Shown here in pieces: positions 32,010 to 41,091 of a DNA stretch of 64,000 bases. The stretch's first letter is position 1. Every line of letters starts with the position of its first letter. Under the pieces are notes generated by a model. That model searched no databases, was not told the DNA's origin, and saw nothing but the letters and a program-made list of their open reading frames with translations. The stretch comes from Nonomuraea coxensis DSM 45129. GTDB lineage: Bacteria > Actinomycetota > Actinomycetes > Streptosporangiales > Streptosporangiaceae. The DNA lies in NCBI RefSeq assembly GCF_019397265.1, contig NZ_CP068985.1, positions 1,426,001 to 1,490,000 on the forward strand, written 5' to 3'. The position numbers and the translations under genes are program-made.

Positions 32010-32422
32010 GACGTTAGATCCTCCCTTCTGACCCAGATCGCTTCATCGATGTGTCTGCGTGGCGTTCGCCAAGACTTCTTGAGGAACCCGCTGGTTAGCC
32101 GGATTGCTCCGGCGTTGGACCGGGGTACGTCGAAGAACGGCAACCGGACATCACCGGCTTTGATCTCGCGGATGCCACCGCGTAGATCATTCAACTCCCG
32201 GGGGACGGCGAGTGAGCCTGTCAGGGCGTACCGCTCGAACCGCACAAGGATCTCCGCGAGACGGACAACGTCCTTACGGGACCGCGACTGCTCTAACTGC
32301 GTGAGGAAGGCATCCGCCCTGCACTCTCCCCGGGTGGTCCTGGCCGCTTCGATCATCTTCGCCGGTCCCCGCTCGTAGTACGTGCGTCCACAATCCGGAC
32401 ACGAGTCCCTGTGTACAGTCAT
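32006..32422 (-). CDS. RelE/HigB (Gp49-like) toxin with N-terminal Cys motif
   Basis: A 138-residue protein. The last 70 residues carry the phage-Gp49/HigB-like pattern: DLRGGIREIKAGDVRLPFFDV, AIRLTSGFLKKSWRTPRRHIDEA. Such toxins cut mRNA on the ribosome. The N-terminus has CPDCGRTY, half of a possible zinc site, which is unusual for a small HigB. ATG at 32422 follows GGAGG at seven bases and lies inside a 7-bp-arm palindrome. It is the first gene of the operon. Confidence 0.78.
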   Translation of the reverse strand: MTVHRDSCPDCGRTYYERGPAKMIEAARTTRGECRADAFLTQLEQSRSRKDVVRLAEILVRFERYALTGSLAVPRELNDLRGGIREIKAGDVRLPFFDVPRSNAGAIRLTSGFLKKSWRTPRRHIDEAIWVRREDLTS

Positions 32423-32430
32423 AACTGTAC
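32413..32430. promoter_or_regulatory. Palindromic operator of the toxin-antitoxin operon
   Basis: GTACAGT-CATA-ACTGTAC: perfect seven-base arms with a four-base spacer, covering the toxin start codon. Its position and symmetry fit an operator for the XRE protein encoded in the operon. Confidence 0.65.
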
Positions 32431-32707
32431 CTCCTGGCAAGTCGGCGGTCTGTAGCGGGGAGGAAGGCCATCACGGTGCAGGAGGGCATTGCCGAGCGAG
32501 CGCGCCCGCCCATCTGGAGAACCCGGTGATCCGCCACGCCGCCACCGCGCATGGGCGTGCCGCCTTGAGTGCTCGCGGCCCTACCTCTCGGCGTCCTGGT
32601 GCTGCAGAGTAACAGAGAAATTACGGAAAGCGATGCCGAAACGGGTCTGAGGGGTAGTCTCTGCCGGTGAGTGAGGCGCGACATTCGGCGGACGTGCCGC
32701 AGGACTT

Positions 32708-32899
32708 GTGCCGGTCACGTTGTTCGAGGTCAGAGACGGGTTCCAGCAGTTGGTCGAGCAGGACCTGCTTGGGCCGTACGACGGCGGCGAGAGTGAGCTT
32801 CCGCAGGCGCTCACGCCGCAGGACCTCGGTCGCATCTGGGCGTCCTCCATGGGCCTGTCGTTCGCCGTCCCTGCCGGCTGGCGCTCGAACGCGGGTATC
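32708..32899 (+). pseudogene. Possible DISARM drmA-like N-terminal remnant
   Basis: A frame reading MPVTLFEVRDGFQQLVEQDL, then LGPYDGGESELPQALTP, and a little later SSMGLSFAVPAG. From memory the order and wording resemble the start of DISARM helicase DrmA proteins (VRD...DLxGP..., then SSxGLSF). Most of the intervening residues are missing, and the frame becomes Arg/Gly-rich nonsense afterwards. No other drm gene is seen. The match is short and cannot be confirmed here. Confidence 0.35.
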
Positions 32900-32999
32900 G
32901 GTGACGGTGGTCGTCGAGACCCTGCAGGGCGCGGGATCGGCGCTCAACGGCGGCGAGCCGGCGTACGCGTTCGCAGGGTTGCAGGGTAGGGAGGGAGTT

Positions 33000-33587
33000 G
33001 TGGCACTGGCCGCTGGGGGAGCGCTGGGCGATCGGGGAGATCCCCGATGGCAGGGCATCGGAGTGATCGTCAGCACCTTCTTGGGGATATTCGGGATCAT
33101 CAGCACGGTCTGGGTGTCCCGGAAAACCGTGGAGCGAGAGAAGGCCGCCAGGTCTCCCGCCGCTCCTGATGTCGCGCCTGGCGCGGCGAGGGCCTCGCGA
33201 GCAGGGCGGATCGCCGCGCGGGTGGCCGGAACGATACTGGTCTGGGTGACGACCTAGGCGTTGTTCGCGGGTATCTGGGCCGTTCTCGCCGCCTCGCTGG
33301 GGTACGCGCCGCAGATGGTCTTCACGCCGCTGTTCTTCCTCATCGGGTCGCCGTCCACCGTCTGCGCGTTGGTCGCCAAGTCGGCCATGCTGGGTGGCTT
33401 TCTCGGCGGCGGGTTCCCCCTCGGGCTCCATGCGCTGGAGGTGGCGGCGGTGCAGCGGTCGGTCGTGCCGACGTCGCTCGCCTGGTTCGTGGTCTTCTTC
33501 GTGCTGGGCGGGATGCTCGGCGCGCTCTCCGCGACGATCGCGGTGACCACGGCTCGCAAACTACGCGTACCCCTTCCGCGGAACTGA
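33000..33587 (+). pseudogene. Membrane protein gene interrupted by an in-frame TAG
   Basis: A frame from GTG 33000 (behind GGAGGG) encodes a helix (IGVIVSTFLGIFGIISTVWV), a charged segment and RVAGTILVWVTT. It then meets TAG at 33255-33257, and the same frame continues ALFAGIWAVLAASLG and two more helices to 33587. The stop falls inside what would be one transmembrane helix, so a single gene with a nonsense change is likely. A separate 108-residue, three-helix protein from TTG 33261 is the alternative. Function is unknown. Confidence 0.5.
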
Positions 33588-33619
33588 GGGGGCGGTTCGG
33601 GGGCGGCTTCAACGATGAG

Positions 33620-33638
33620 TTAGGTTAGCCTGACCTAA
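33620..33638. promoter_or_regulatory. DtxR/IdeR-type iron box
   Basis: TTAGGTTAGCCTGACCTAA, a nearly perfect 19-bp palindrome matching the DtxR/IdeR consensus, 20 bases before the ATG of the siderophore-binding protein. It implies iron-dependent repression of the four-gene importer. Confidence 0.92.
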
Positions 33639-33658
33639 CTGTCGTTTTGGGAGATTCC

Positions 33659-34618
33659 ATGCGCCCTCGTACCTTTAAGTCCCGTTTGCTGGGCGTGCTC
33701 CTTGTCCCAGCCGTGCTGACGCTCGCCGCCTGTGGCGGTGAGGCCGGACCGAGTGCCGCCGCCGCGGCCGGTGGCTCCGGGAGCGCAGTGACCGTCACGC
33801 ACGCCCAGGGCAGCACCACGATCCCTGCCACGCCGGAGAAGGTCGTCGTCTTCGACCTCGGCGTGCTCACCACCCTGGACGAGCTCGGGGTCCCCGTCGC
33901 CGGAGTTCCGGTGGCCGAGAACCTGCCGGACAAGCTCGCCAAGTACGCCGGCGACGGCTACACCAAGGTCGGCTCGCTGTTCGAACCGGACTACGAGAAG
34001 GTCAACTCGCTGGAGCCCGACCTCATCGTGGTGGCCGGCCGCTCGTCCGCCGCCTATCCCGAGCTGTCCAAGATCGCTCCCACGGTGGACCTGAGCGTGG
34101 ACAACACCAAGTTCCTGGCCAGTTTCCGCGAGCGTACCGAAGCCCTGGGCACGATCTTCGGCAAGCAGACGGAGGTCGAGCGGCGCCTCGACGCCATCGA
34201 CACGGCGGCGGCCGGCGTCAAGGCCAAGGCGGGTGACCGTACCGGCCTGATCGTGCTCACCACCGGCGGCAAGATCAGCGCGCACGGGGCGGGCGGCCGG
34301 TTCGGCGTCATCCACGACACGCTGGGTGTGAAGCCGGCCGCCGAAGGACTTTCCACCGACACCCACGGCCAGGCCGTCTCGGCCGAGTTCATCGCCAAGA
34401 CCGACCCCGACCTGCTCTACGTCGTCGACCGCGACTCGGCCATCGGGGAGAACGGCGCGGCGGCCAAGCAGGTGCTGGACAACGCGCTGGTCAACGGGAC
34501 CAAGGCCGCCAAGAACGGCAAGATCGTGTACCTCGACCCCTTCACCTGGTACCTCGCCCCGGCCGCCCTGTCCTCGGTCGACGGCATGGTGAAGGCAGTC
34601 GGCGACAGCCTGTCGTGA
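33659..34618 (+). CDS. Siderophore-binding lipoprotein of ABC importer
   Basis: A 319-residue lipoprotein: signal ending VLTLAACGG (lipobox Cys), then a Ser/Gly/Ala linker and a FepB/CeuE-type periplasmic-binding domain (TTIPATPEKVVVFDLGVLTTLDELGV, KVGSLFEPDYEKVNSLEPDLIVVAG, VYLDPFTWYLAPAALSSV). The length and order are most like catecholate/petrobactin-type binders. It captures ferric siderophore outside the membrane for the two permeases and the ATPase that follow. ATG at 33659 has GGGAG upstream. Confidence 0.9.
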   Translation: MRPRTFKSRLLGVLLVPAVLTLAACGGEAGPSAAAAAGGSGSAVTVTHAQGSTTIPATPEKVVVFDLGVLTTLDELGVPVAGVPVAENLPDKLAKYAGDGYTKVGSLFEPDYEKVNSLEPDLIVVAGRSSAAYPELSKIAPTVDLSVDNTKFLASFRERTEALGTIFGKQTEVERRLDAIDTAAAGVKAKAGDRTGLIVLTTGGKISAHGAGGRFGVIHDTLGVKPAAEGLSTDTHGQAVSAEFIAKTDPDLLYVVDRDSAIGENGAAAKQVLDNALVNGTKAAKNGKIVYLDPFTWYLAPAALSSVDGMVKAVGDSLS

Positions 34619-35610
34619 CGCGCCGACCCTTGTCCGGCCGGCTGCGCGCGTGGCACCTGGTGGCCGGGACGGCGCTGCTCGCCGTCCTGGCCGCCGGATC
34701 GCTCTTCGTGGGCGTCAGCGACCTCACTCCGGCCGGCCTGCTCGCCGGACGGCCGGAGGAGGTGCGGACCCTCGTCGAGTCCCGGCTGCCGCGGCTGCTC
34801 GCCATCCTGCTCGCCGGCACCGCGATGAGCGTGGCCGGTCTGGTGATGATGCACCTCACCGGCAACCGCTTCGTCTCCCCGTCGACCGCCGGCACCACCG
34901 AGTCGGCCACGTTCGGCGTGCTGGTGGCCACCCTGTTCGCCGGCGGCGAGGCCGTCATCGTCAAGATGGTGACGGCGGTGGCGTTCGCGCTGCTCGGCAC
35001 GTTCTTCTTCATGGCGATCCTGCGCCGCCTGACCTTCCGCGACATGATCCTGGTGCCGCTCGCCGGCATCATGTTCGGCGGGGTCGTCGGCGCCGCCACC
35101 ACGTTCGTCGCCTACCGGGCCGACCTCCTGCAGAGCCTCGGTGCCTGGACCGCGGGCGACTTCTCCGGCGTGCTGCGCGGACGCTACGAGCTGCTGTGGA
35201 TCGCCGGCGCGGTGACCGTGCTCGGCTACCTGTACGCCGACCGGTTCACCGTCGCCGGCCTGGGGCGCGGCTTCGCCGTCAACCTCGGCGTGCGCTACGA
35301 CCGCGTCGTCAACACGGGGCTGGTGCTCGCCGCCGCCATCACCGCCGTCGTCGTGGTCACCGTCGGGGAGGTGCCGTTCGTCAGCCTCATCGTGCCCAAC
35401 CTCGTCACGCTGGCGCTCGGCGACAACCTGCGGCACGCGCTGCCGGCGACCGCGCTCACCGGGGCGCTGTTCGTGCTGCTGTGCGACATCGCCGGGCGGA
35501 TCATCAGATTCCCGTACGAGATCCCGGTCTCCACGGTGCTGGGCGTCGTGGGCGCCGCCGCCTTCCTCGCGCTGCTGCTGGGCGGCGGCAAGCGGATGGG
35601 CCTGCGATGA
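34615..35610 (+). CDS. Siderophore ABC importer permease 1 (FecCD family)
   Basis: A 331-residue FecCD/BtuC-type permease with eight to ten helices. It shows SRLPRLLAILLAGTAMSVAGLVMMHLTGNRFVSPSTAGTTESATFG near the N-terminus and VGEVPFVSLIVPNLVTLALGDNLRHALPATAL, the family's ATPase-contact segment, near the C-terminus. GTG at 34615 overlaps the preceding stop. It forms a heterodimer with the next permease. Confidence 0.93.
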   Translation: MTRRPLSGRLRAWHLVAGTALLAVLAAGSLFVGVSDLTPAGLLAGRPEEVRTLVESRLPRLLAILLAGTAMSVAGLVMMHLTGNRFVSPSTAGTTESATFGVLVATLFAGGEAVIVKMVTAVAFALLGTFFFMAILRRLTFRDMILVPLAGIMFGGVVGAATTFVAYRADLLQSLGAWTAGDFSGVLRGRYELLWIAGAVTVLGYLYADRFTVAGLGRGFAVNLGVRYDRVVNTGLVLAAAITAVVVVTVGEVPFVSLIVPNLVTLALGDNLRHALPATALTGALFVLLCDIAGRIIRFPYEIPVSTVLGVVGAAAFLALLLGGGKRMGLR

Positions 35611-36599
35611 CGGCCCCGGTCCTGACGGAGGCCGCGCTGGCGGCCACGCGCCGCGGCCAGGGGCGGCGGCTCGCCGTGCTCGCGCTGCTCGCCGTCGCCG
35701 TGGTGGCCGGCTTCGTCCTGATCGGGCTCACCGGCAACTGGGAGTACGCCCTGGGCGTCAGGTTCCGCAAGATCGCCACGATGACGGTGGTGGGAGTCGC
35801 GGTGGCCTGCTCCAGCGTGCTGTTCCAGACCGTGACGGGCAACCGCATCCTGACGCCCGGCATCATGGGGTTCGACCAGCTGTTCGTGCTGGTCCAGACG
35901 CTGATCGTGTTCCTGTTCGGCGCGCTGGCGCTCAGCACGGCCGATCCCCGGCTGCTGTTCGCCGGCCAGGTCACGGTGATGGTGATCTTCGCCGGCGGTC
36001 TGTACCGGTGGCTGTTCGGCCGCCGCGGACGTGACCTGTACGTCCTGGTGCTCGCCGGCGTCGTCTTCGGCACGCTGTTCGGCAGCCTGTCGTCGCTGGC
36101 CGCCCGGCTGATCAACCCGAACGACTTCGTGGTGCTGCAGGACAGCCTGTTCGCCAGCTTCAACCAGGTCGACCCGGACCTGCTCGCGCTCTCCGCGCTG
36201 CTCGTCGCCGGCATGGCCGCCTGGACCGTACGGCTGACCGGCCGGCTCGACGTCGTCGCCCTCGGACGCGACCACGCTCTCAACCTGGGCGTGCACCATG
36301 CCTCGGTGGTCAACCAGGCGCTGGTGATCGTCGCCGTGCTCGTGTCGGTGTCCACCGCGCTGGTGGGCCCCATCACCTTCCTCGGCCTGCTGGTCGCCAA
36401 CCTGGCCAGGCAGCTGACCGGAACGTTCCGCCACCGGACCGTCCTGACCGCCGCGGCGCTGCTCTCGGTGATCGTGCTGGCCGGCGGGCAGCTCGTGCTG
36501 GAGCGGCTGCTCGCCATGAACACCGCGCTCAGCGTGATCATCAACTTCGTCGGCGGTGCGTACTTCATCGCCCTGCTCATCCGGGAGTCACGACGGTGA
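35607..36599 (+). CDS. Siderophore ABC importer permease 2 (FecCD family)
   Basis: A 330-residue FecCD-type permease: VGVAVACSSVLFQTVTGNRILTPGIMGFDQLFVL, DLYVLVLAGVVFGTLFGSLSSLAARLI, VGPITFLGLLVANLARQLTGTFRH, with about nine helices. ATG at 35607 overlaps the stop of permease 1 and the ATPase GTG overlaps its own end, so translation is coupled throughout. Confidence 0.93.
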   Translation: MTAPVLTEAALAATRRGQGRRLAVLALLAVAVVAGFVLIGLTGNWEYALGVRFRKIATMTVVGVAVACSSVLFQTVTGNRILTPGIMGFDQLFVLVQTLIVFLFGALALSTADPRLLFAGQVTVMVIFAGGLYRWLFGRRGRDLYVLVLAGVVFGTLFGSLSSLAARLINPNDFVVLQDSLFASFNQVDPDLLALSALLVAGMAAWTVRLTGRLDVVALGRDHALNLGVHHASVVNQALVIVAVLVSVSTALVGPITFLGLLVANLARQLTGTFRHRTVLTAAALLSVIVLAGGQLVLERLLAMNTALSVIINFVGGAYFIALLIRESRR

Positions 36600-37354
36600 T
36601 AGAGATCAAGGACGTCACCAAGAGGTACGGCGACAACGTGGTCGTCGACCGGGTGTCGCTGACCATCCCGCGCGGGGGCGTGACCTCCATCATCGGCGCG
36701 AACGGCGCGGGCAAGTCGACGCTCCTCTCCATCATCAGCCGGTTGCTGCCCGCCGACGAGGGCGTGGTCACCGTGGACGGCATGGATGTCGCCACCACGC
36801 CCGGCGACCGGCTGGCGCGGCGGCTGGCCGTGCTCCGGCAGGACAACCACCTGTCCGTACGGCTGACCGTGCGCGAACTGGTCGCCTTCGGGCGCTTCCC
36901 GCACTCGGGCGGCCGGCTCACCACGGCCGACCACGCGCACGTCGACGAGGCCATCGCCTACTTCGAGCTGGGCGACCTGGCCGACCGGCAGCTCGACCAG
37001 CTCTCGGGCGGTCAGCGGCAGCGGGCGTACGTGGCCATGGTGCTCTGCCAGGACACCGACTACGTCCTGCTGGACGAACCGCTGAACAACCTCGACATGC
37101 GGCACGCGGTGCACATGATGCGGCGGTTGCGGCGGATGGCCGAGGACTACGGCAAGACCGTGGTCATGGTCGTGCACGACATCAACTTCGCCTCGTGCCA
37201 TTCGGACACCATCGTGGCCATGCGGGACGGCGCGGTGATCGCGCAGGGGACCACGACGGAGATGATGACGCCGGAGCTGCTCCACGCGGTCTACGACCTG
37301 GACATCGACGTACGCGACATCAACGGCAGCCGTATCGGCGTCTACTTCGCCTGA
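36596..37354 (+). CDS. Siderophore ABC importer ATPase
   Basis: A 252-residue ATP-binding subunit with Walker A (GANGAGKSTLLS), Q-loop (RQDNHLSVRLTVRELVAFGRFP), signature LSGGQRQRAYVAM, Walker B (YVLLDEPLNNLD) and switch His (MVVHDINFA). It is of the FepC type and powers import by the preceding permeases. Its stop lies inside a hairpin shared with the convergent OmpA-like gene. Confidence 0.94.
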   Translation: MIEIKDVTKRYGDNVVVDRVSLTIPRGGVTSIIGANGAGKSTLLSIISRLLPADEGVVTVDGMDVATTPGDRLARRLAVLRQDNHLSVRLTVRELVAFGRFPHSGGRLTTADHAHVDEAIAYFELGDLADRQLDQLSGGQRQRAYVAMVLCQDTDYVLLDEPLNNLDMRHAVHMMRRLRRMAEDYGKTVVMVVHDINFASCHSDTIVAMRDGAVIAQGTTTEMMTPELLHAVYDLDIDVRDINGSRIGVYFA

Positions 37355-37366
37355 CGCCTCAGGCGA
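37347..37366. terminator. Bidirectional hairpin between convergent genes
   Basis: TCGCCTGA and TCAGGCGA around a CGCC loop. The stem contains the stop codons of both the siderophore ATPase and the OmpA-like gene. There is no U-run, so termination strength is uncertain. Confidence 0.5.
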
Positions 37367-38918
37367 TCGGGACGCCGCGCATCGGCTCGAAGGCGAACAG
37401 CCCGACGTCCACCGTCCGCACGTCCGGCGGCGGCGAGGTCATCAGGGCGAACGTCCTGACCCGCCCGCCGGGCGGCAGCTTGTCGAGTTCGCTGCACAGG
37501 CAGTGGTGGACGGGCCTCCCGGACGTGCGCAGCACGTAGTAGCGGTTGCCGGCGGCGTCGGCCAGCGAGAGCCAGAAGAACTCGAAGGCCGCGATGTGGG
37601 CGGTGCCACTGGACCTCTGGGCGTCCCGGTCCATCGCCCCGTCCCGCATGGCGATCTCGCGCGAGCCTTCGTTGCGGAAGTCGAACGTGGCGATCAGGGT
37701 GGTGGGGCTCAGCCGGCGCAGTTCCACCAGGTCGGCGGTGACGCCCTCCATACTGCGCAGCCCGGCGGCCGTCGCCCCGGTGGTGGCAGGCACGGACGGG
37801 CTCTCCTCCGGCCGCGGAACGGCCGGGGTGGCCGGCGCGGCGGCGACCGGCCGCGGATAGCTCACCTCGACCCGGCGGTTGACGGCGCGTGCCGCCTCCG
37901 AGCTTCCCTGCTCCTTCGGCTCGCGCTCGCCCCTGCCCTCGACCTGGAAGGTCAGGTCCCGGCCGGCTCCCGAGGCGCGGAGCGCCTGCTCCACCGCCTG
38001 GGCGCGGCGGCGCGAAAGCCTCATGTTGTACGTGTCGTCGCCGACGTCGTCGGTGTGCCCGACGATCCGCACCGTTCCGGCGGCCTGGCGGCGGATCCGT
38101 TCGGCCGTACTGCGCAGCGTGGCCTGCGCCTTGGAGGTCAGGCTCGCCTTGTCGAAGTCGAACAGCACGTCGGTGTCGAGGGCGATCTCCACCTTGTCGG
38201 TGGTCTCGGCGACCTTCTCGGCGGCGCCGCTGAGGCTGGTCGCCAGACCTCGGGTGTTGGGGAAGGCCGCGGCGACGGCGGCGGGGCCGGGCTCGTCAGG
38301 CGCGGCGGCCTGCCCGCGCGGCCCGATCGGCAAGGGGGCCGTGACACCGACGGACATCAGGCCCACCGCGACGCTGGCGGTCTCCACGGGCACCCGGTAG
38401 ACGATCCAGACCTGAGCGGGCTCGGAGGTCACCGTCAGCTTCCCCGACAGCTGGGTGCACAGGCAGGCCGCCCCCGTCTTCTCCGCATCGCGCTTCATCG
38501 CGAAGTACAGCGACAACCGCGGCTCGTCGAGGAGGAAGAATCCCGCCGAGGAAGCGGTGTAGTTGTAGGCCACGGTGCCGGCGATCGCCGGCGGACGGAA
38601 CTGGCCCAGATCGACCTCGCCCCGCTCGGCGCTGATCCGCAGCCGCGCGGTGACCGTGTCGGGGGTCGTGCGTTCCAGCGCGACCACGTCGATCCGGCCC
38701 GTGCCGGACCCGTCCCCGTCGCCGCCGGCCCGCAGCGTCGCCAGCGGGGCGGGCGCCCCGGAGGCGGCTGTGGACGCCGCCGGCGCCGACGGTGGCGACG
38801 CGCTCGCCGGTGGCCGCGCGATGCCGTCACCGGCGGAGCACCCGGCCAGTATCGCGACGACCGTCACCGCGCTCGCCAGGATCGTGATCCTACGGCCTGA
38901 GCCCCACCACGGCATGGT
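37359..38918 (-). CDS. OmpA-domain lipoprotein
   Basis: A 519-residue exported protein. The signal ends AVTVVAILAGCSAG (lipobox), followed by a low-complexity Ala/Ser/Pro linker, a repeated beta-rich domain with Cys pairs (AACLCTQLSG; HHCLCSELDKLPPG), and in the middle an OmpA C-like domain: TDVLFDFDKASLTSKAQATLRSTAERI, VRIVGHTDDVGDDTYNMRLSRRRAQAV. OmpA domains bind peptidoglycan, so this lipoprotein may link membrane and wall. The start is set at the ATG at 38918, preceded by GGAG; ATGs at 38927 and 38921 are possible. It is monocistronic. Confidence 0.8.
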   Translation of the reverse strand, partial: TMPWWGSGRRITILASAVTVVAILAGCSAGDGIARPPASASPPSAPAASTAASGAPAPLATLRAGGDGDGSGTGRIDVVALERTTPDTVTARLRISAERGEVDLGQFRPPAIAGTVAYNYTASSAGFFLLDEPRLSLYFAMKRDAEKTGAACLCTQLSGKLTVTSEPAQVWIVYRVPVETASVAVGLMSVGVTAPLPIGPRGQAAAPDEPGPAAVAAAFPNTRGLATSLSGAAEKVAETTDKVEIALDTDVLFDFDKASLTSKAQATLRSTAERIRRQAAGTVRIVGHTDDVGDDTYNMRLSRRRAQAVEQALRASGAGRDLTFQVEGRGEREPKEQGSSEAARAVNRRVEVSYPRPVAAAPATPAVPRPEESPSVPATTGATAAGLRSMEGVTADLVELRRLSPTTLIATFDFRNEGSREIAMRDGAMDRDAQRSSGTAHIAAFEFFWLSLADAAGNRYYVLRTSGRPVHHCLCSELDKLPPGGRVRTFALMTSPPPDVRTVDVGLFAFEPMRGVPIA

Positions 38919-38927
38919 CATCTCCAT

Positions 38928-39574
38928 CGTGGTCCGGTTGAGAGGAGTTCGAGTAACAGCAATCCGGTTCGGATGAGGATTTAAACAGAATCGTCCGTGA
39001 TGTGGGTGAATTTACGCTCACCCCGGCGGGCCAGGTTGCGGAGGCCGGCCACGATTCTGGGCGGTGCCGGGCGCGGTTGGCAGGGGCGTCGGGGCGTCGG
39101 GGCGCTGGTGGAGCCGGGCGCGCCTGTCGCCGACCTCCGGAACGCCGCCAGAACTCGGCGGAGCTGAGCGATGGGCGGGACTCCGTGAGACTGCAGGACC
39201 CGGCACCACACCAAGCACGCGCCTCAACGGCCGAGCATCACCACAGCGCCGTGGCCTGCATGGCGGGGGTCGCGTTCGTCATCGGTGAGTTCTCGGCCGC
39301 AGCGCGGCTGATATACCGCGCCTATACCGGACCGCTCTATCCTCACGGAAAAGGGCGATCTCGCCTTGTCCTGAACGGGCAGGTCTGATGAAGAGGTGAC
39401 CCAGAGGGCGGTGGCGGAGACCAAGCTGCGGCGCGCTGTTCTGATGTCCCGATCAATCTCGGGGAATTCGCCGCGAGAGCCCGCCCACAGGCGTCGCCGC
39501 CGAGTCGATCAGGACGCTGATCCTTCTCCGCCCGGTTGGCGGGGCTGGGACGGCCCAGGGATACGGAGATCGCC
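38928..39574. other. Gene-poor stretch
   Basis: No convincing gene is seen. Short open frames here are Arg/Gly/Ala-rich and lack ribosome-binding sites. The stretch holds an inverted repeat GGGTGA-N8-TCACCC at 39004-39023, a short run of GGGGCGTC units near 39087-39104, and the region upstream of the next gene. Confidence 0.5.
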
Positions 39575-40840
39575 ATGGTCAGATGGATCAGCGTCGAGAT
39601 CGTCGCTGTGCCCATGGGGCCGGCTACGGGGAACGAGCGCGTCTTTTTCGCCGGTTTCGCCGGTTTCGCCGGTAGCGACGTTGTCGACAACCCCAACGGC
39701 GCCGAAGTCGATTGGGTGCCGGGAAACGAGGCTGAGCGCATTTCGTGGCGGGACGCCATGCGCGACTGCCAGGAGGCGATCACCGCGGCCCGGAACGAGC
39801 ACGAGGCGTTAAGGGCCCGTCTGGGGTGGCTGGCTTCCTTCCCGTTAGGGAAATCGCTGGCCGGAGTGTGGTTCTGGAAGCATCGGCGGCGTACGGTCGC
39901 ACGGATCCGTACGGCAATCGCGACCTATCACCCGATACATGATGAGATCCGGCGTCGGTTCAAGGAAGAGCGCCGGCTGCTGAGAGACCGGGAGGCGGAG
40001 CAGAAGCGACGCCGGCAAGAGGACGAACGACGCCGGCAGCAGGACGAACGACGCCGGCAGGAGGAACGGCGGTCCATCAGGGAGCGGTGGAGAAAGGACG
40101 AGGACGAGGCGCTCAGAGCAGAGTTCGCGCGAAAGGTATGGCGCTTCGTGGTGAGAGACGACTGCGTGATCGTCCACCTCGACACTGGTCCGCTGAGCAT
40201 CCCGCTGCCGGAACCCGAGGGAGAACCGCGTACCGGTCTGCCCGCATGGGCGACCGACCCGTCTGCGCAGCCGCTGGATATCTGGCGTCTCGACTCGTGT
40301 TTACGAGACCTGCGAAAAGCGGGGATCGTGCAGATCAAATGGGACCCCGCGGCATATGCCGAACTGCAATCGCATCACCGTCGCGTCGAGGAGGAACTGC
40401 GTCGCCGTCGGGTCGAGAACATCCACATCCGGGAAGCCGGCGGCCTGGAAGTGCGAGCTTCGTCAGGGGATCCGGTCGCCGCCCTTGACGATGTCCTCCA
40501 AAGCATCCTCGACATAGCCGGCATGGTTCTGGCCCGCCTGCCTGCCGAGCCGTCCGAAAGAAATGCCGACGGATCTGTCGAATGGCACCTCGGTGGTTTC
40601 TCCGGTGAGGAGCCGCGCGACGATCCCGGAGACCTTCTCAGCTCCGATGACGAGCATGACGATCAGGCTGCCGCGGAACCGGCAGGAAGTATCGGCGGTG
40701 GGCACGACCACTCTCCCAAGGGTGGGTACAGCAGCTATTCAAGCGGGGGCTCTCACAGCTCCGGCAGCTATTCCAGCAGTGGTTCTGGCAGTGATTCCGG
40801 CAGTGATTCCGGCAGTGATTATGGTGGCAGCGACTACTAG
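39575..40840 (+). CDS. Coiled-coil protein with Ser/Gly/Asp low-complexity tail
   Basis: A 421-residue protein, no family recognised. Early on there is a FAG-FAG-FAG repeat (nine-base tandem at DNA level). Residues of about 130-190 are very charged helix with the repeats RRQEDERRRQQDERRRQEERR. A mixed alpha/beta middle (VVRDDCVIVHLDTGPLSIPLP) follows, then a tail from about residue 385 made of Ser, Gly, Tyr and Asp (GSGSDSGSDSGSDYGG). Such tails end many secreted or membrane-associated TPM/DUF-type proteins, but no membrane segment is present here. ATG at 39575 follows GGAG; an upstream in-frame start is at 39536. Confidence 0.55.
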   Translation: MVRWISVEIVAVPMGPATGNERVFFAGFAGFAGSDVVDNPNGAEVDWVPGNEAERISWRDAMRDCQEAITAARNEHEALRARLGWLASFPLGKSLAGVWFWKHRRRTVARIRTAIATYHPIHDEIRRRFKEERRLLRDREAEQKRRRQEDERRRQQDERRRQEERRSIRERWRKDEDEALRAEFARKVWRFVVRDDCVIVHLDTGPLSIPLPEPEGEPRTGLPAWATDPSAQPLDIWRLDSCLRDLRKAGIVQIKWDPAAYAELQSHHRRVEEELRRRRVENIHIREAGGLEVRASSGDPVAALDDVLQSILDIAGMVLARLPAEPSERNADGSVEWHLGGFSGEEPRDDPGDLLSSDDEHDDQAAAEPAGSIGGGHDHSPKGGYSSYSSGGSHSSGSYSSSGSGSDSGSDSGSDYGGSDY

Positions 40841-41091
40841 CTGGACTGGTCGAAGTCTTCGGAGCCATAAGACGGACTCCGCGTGCAGGGAGATTTGATG
40901 GAGCCCGAGAAGAAACCTGGCCCGCGTGAGCTGTGATGAGCCCGGGGCGGCCTACCGGGTTGTGGGGCGGCTCGAAGGCATCCAGAACTGCAGCGCTTTC
41001 CCTTCGGCGACCAGCAGGTATACGCAGTTCATGGCAAGAGGCGGCGAGAGCAGCAACGAACTGACGCTTTGCCTGGCCGACGAGTGACCTG
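40841..41091. other. Intergenic stretch before IS relic
   Basis: No supported gene or RNA is seen. The sequence runs up to the IS end at 41092. Confidence 0.4.
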
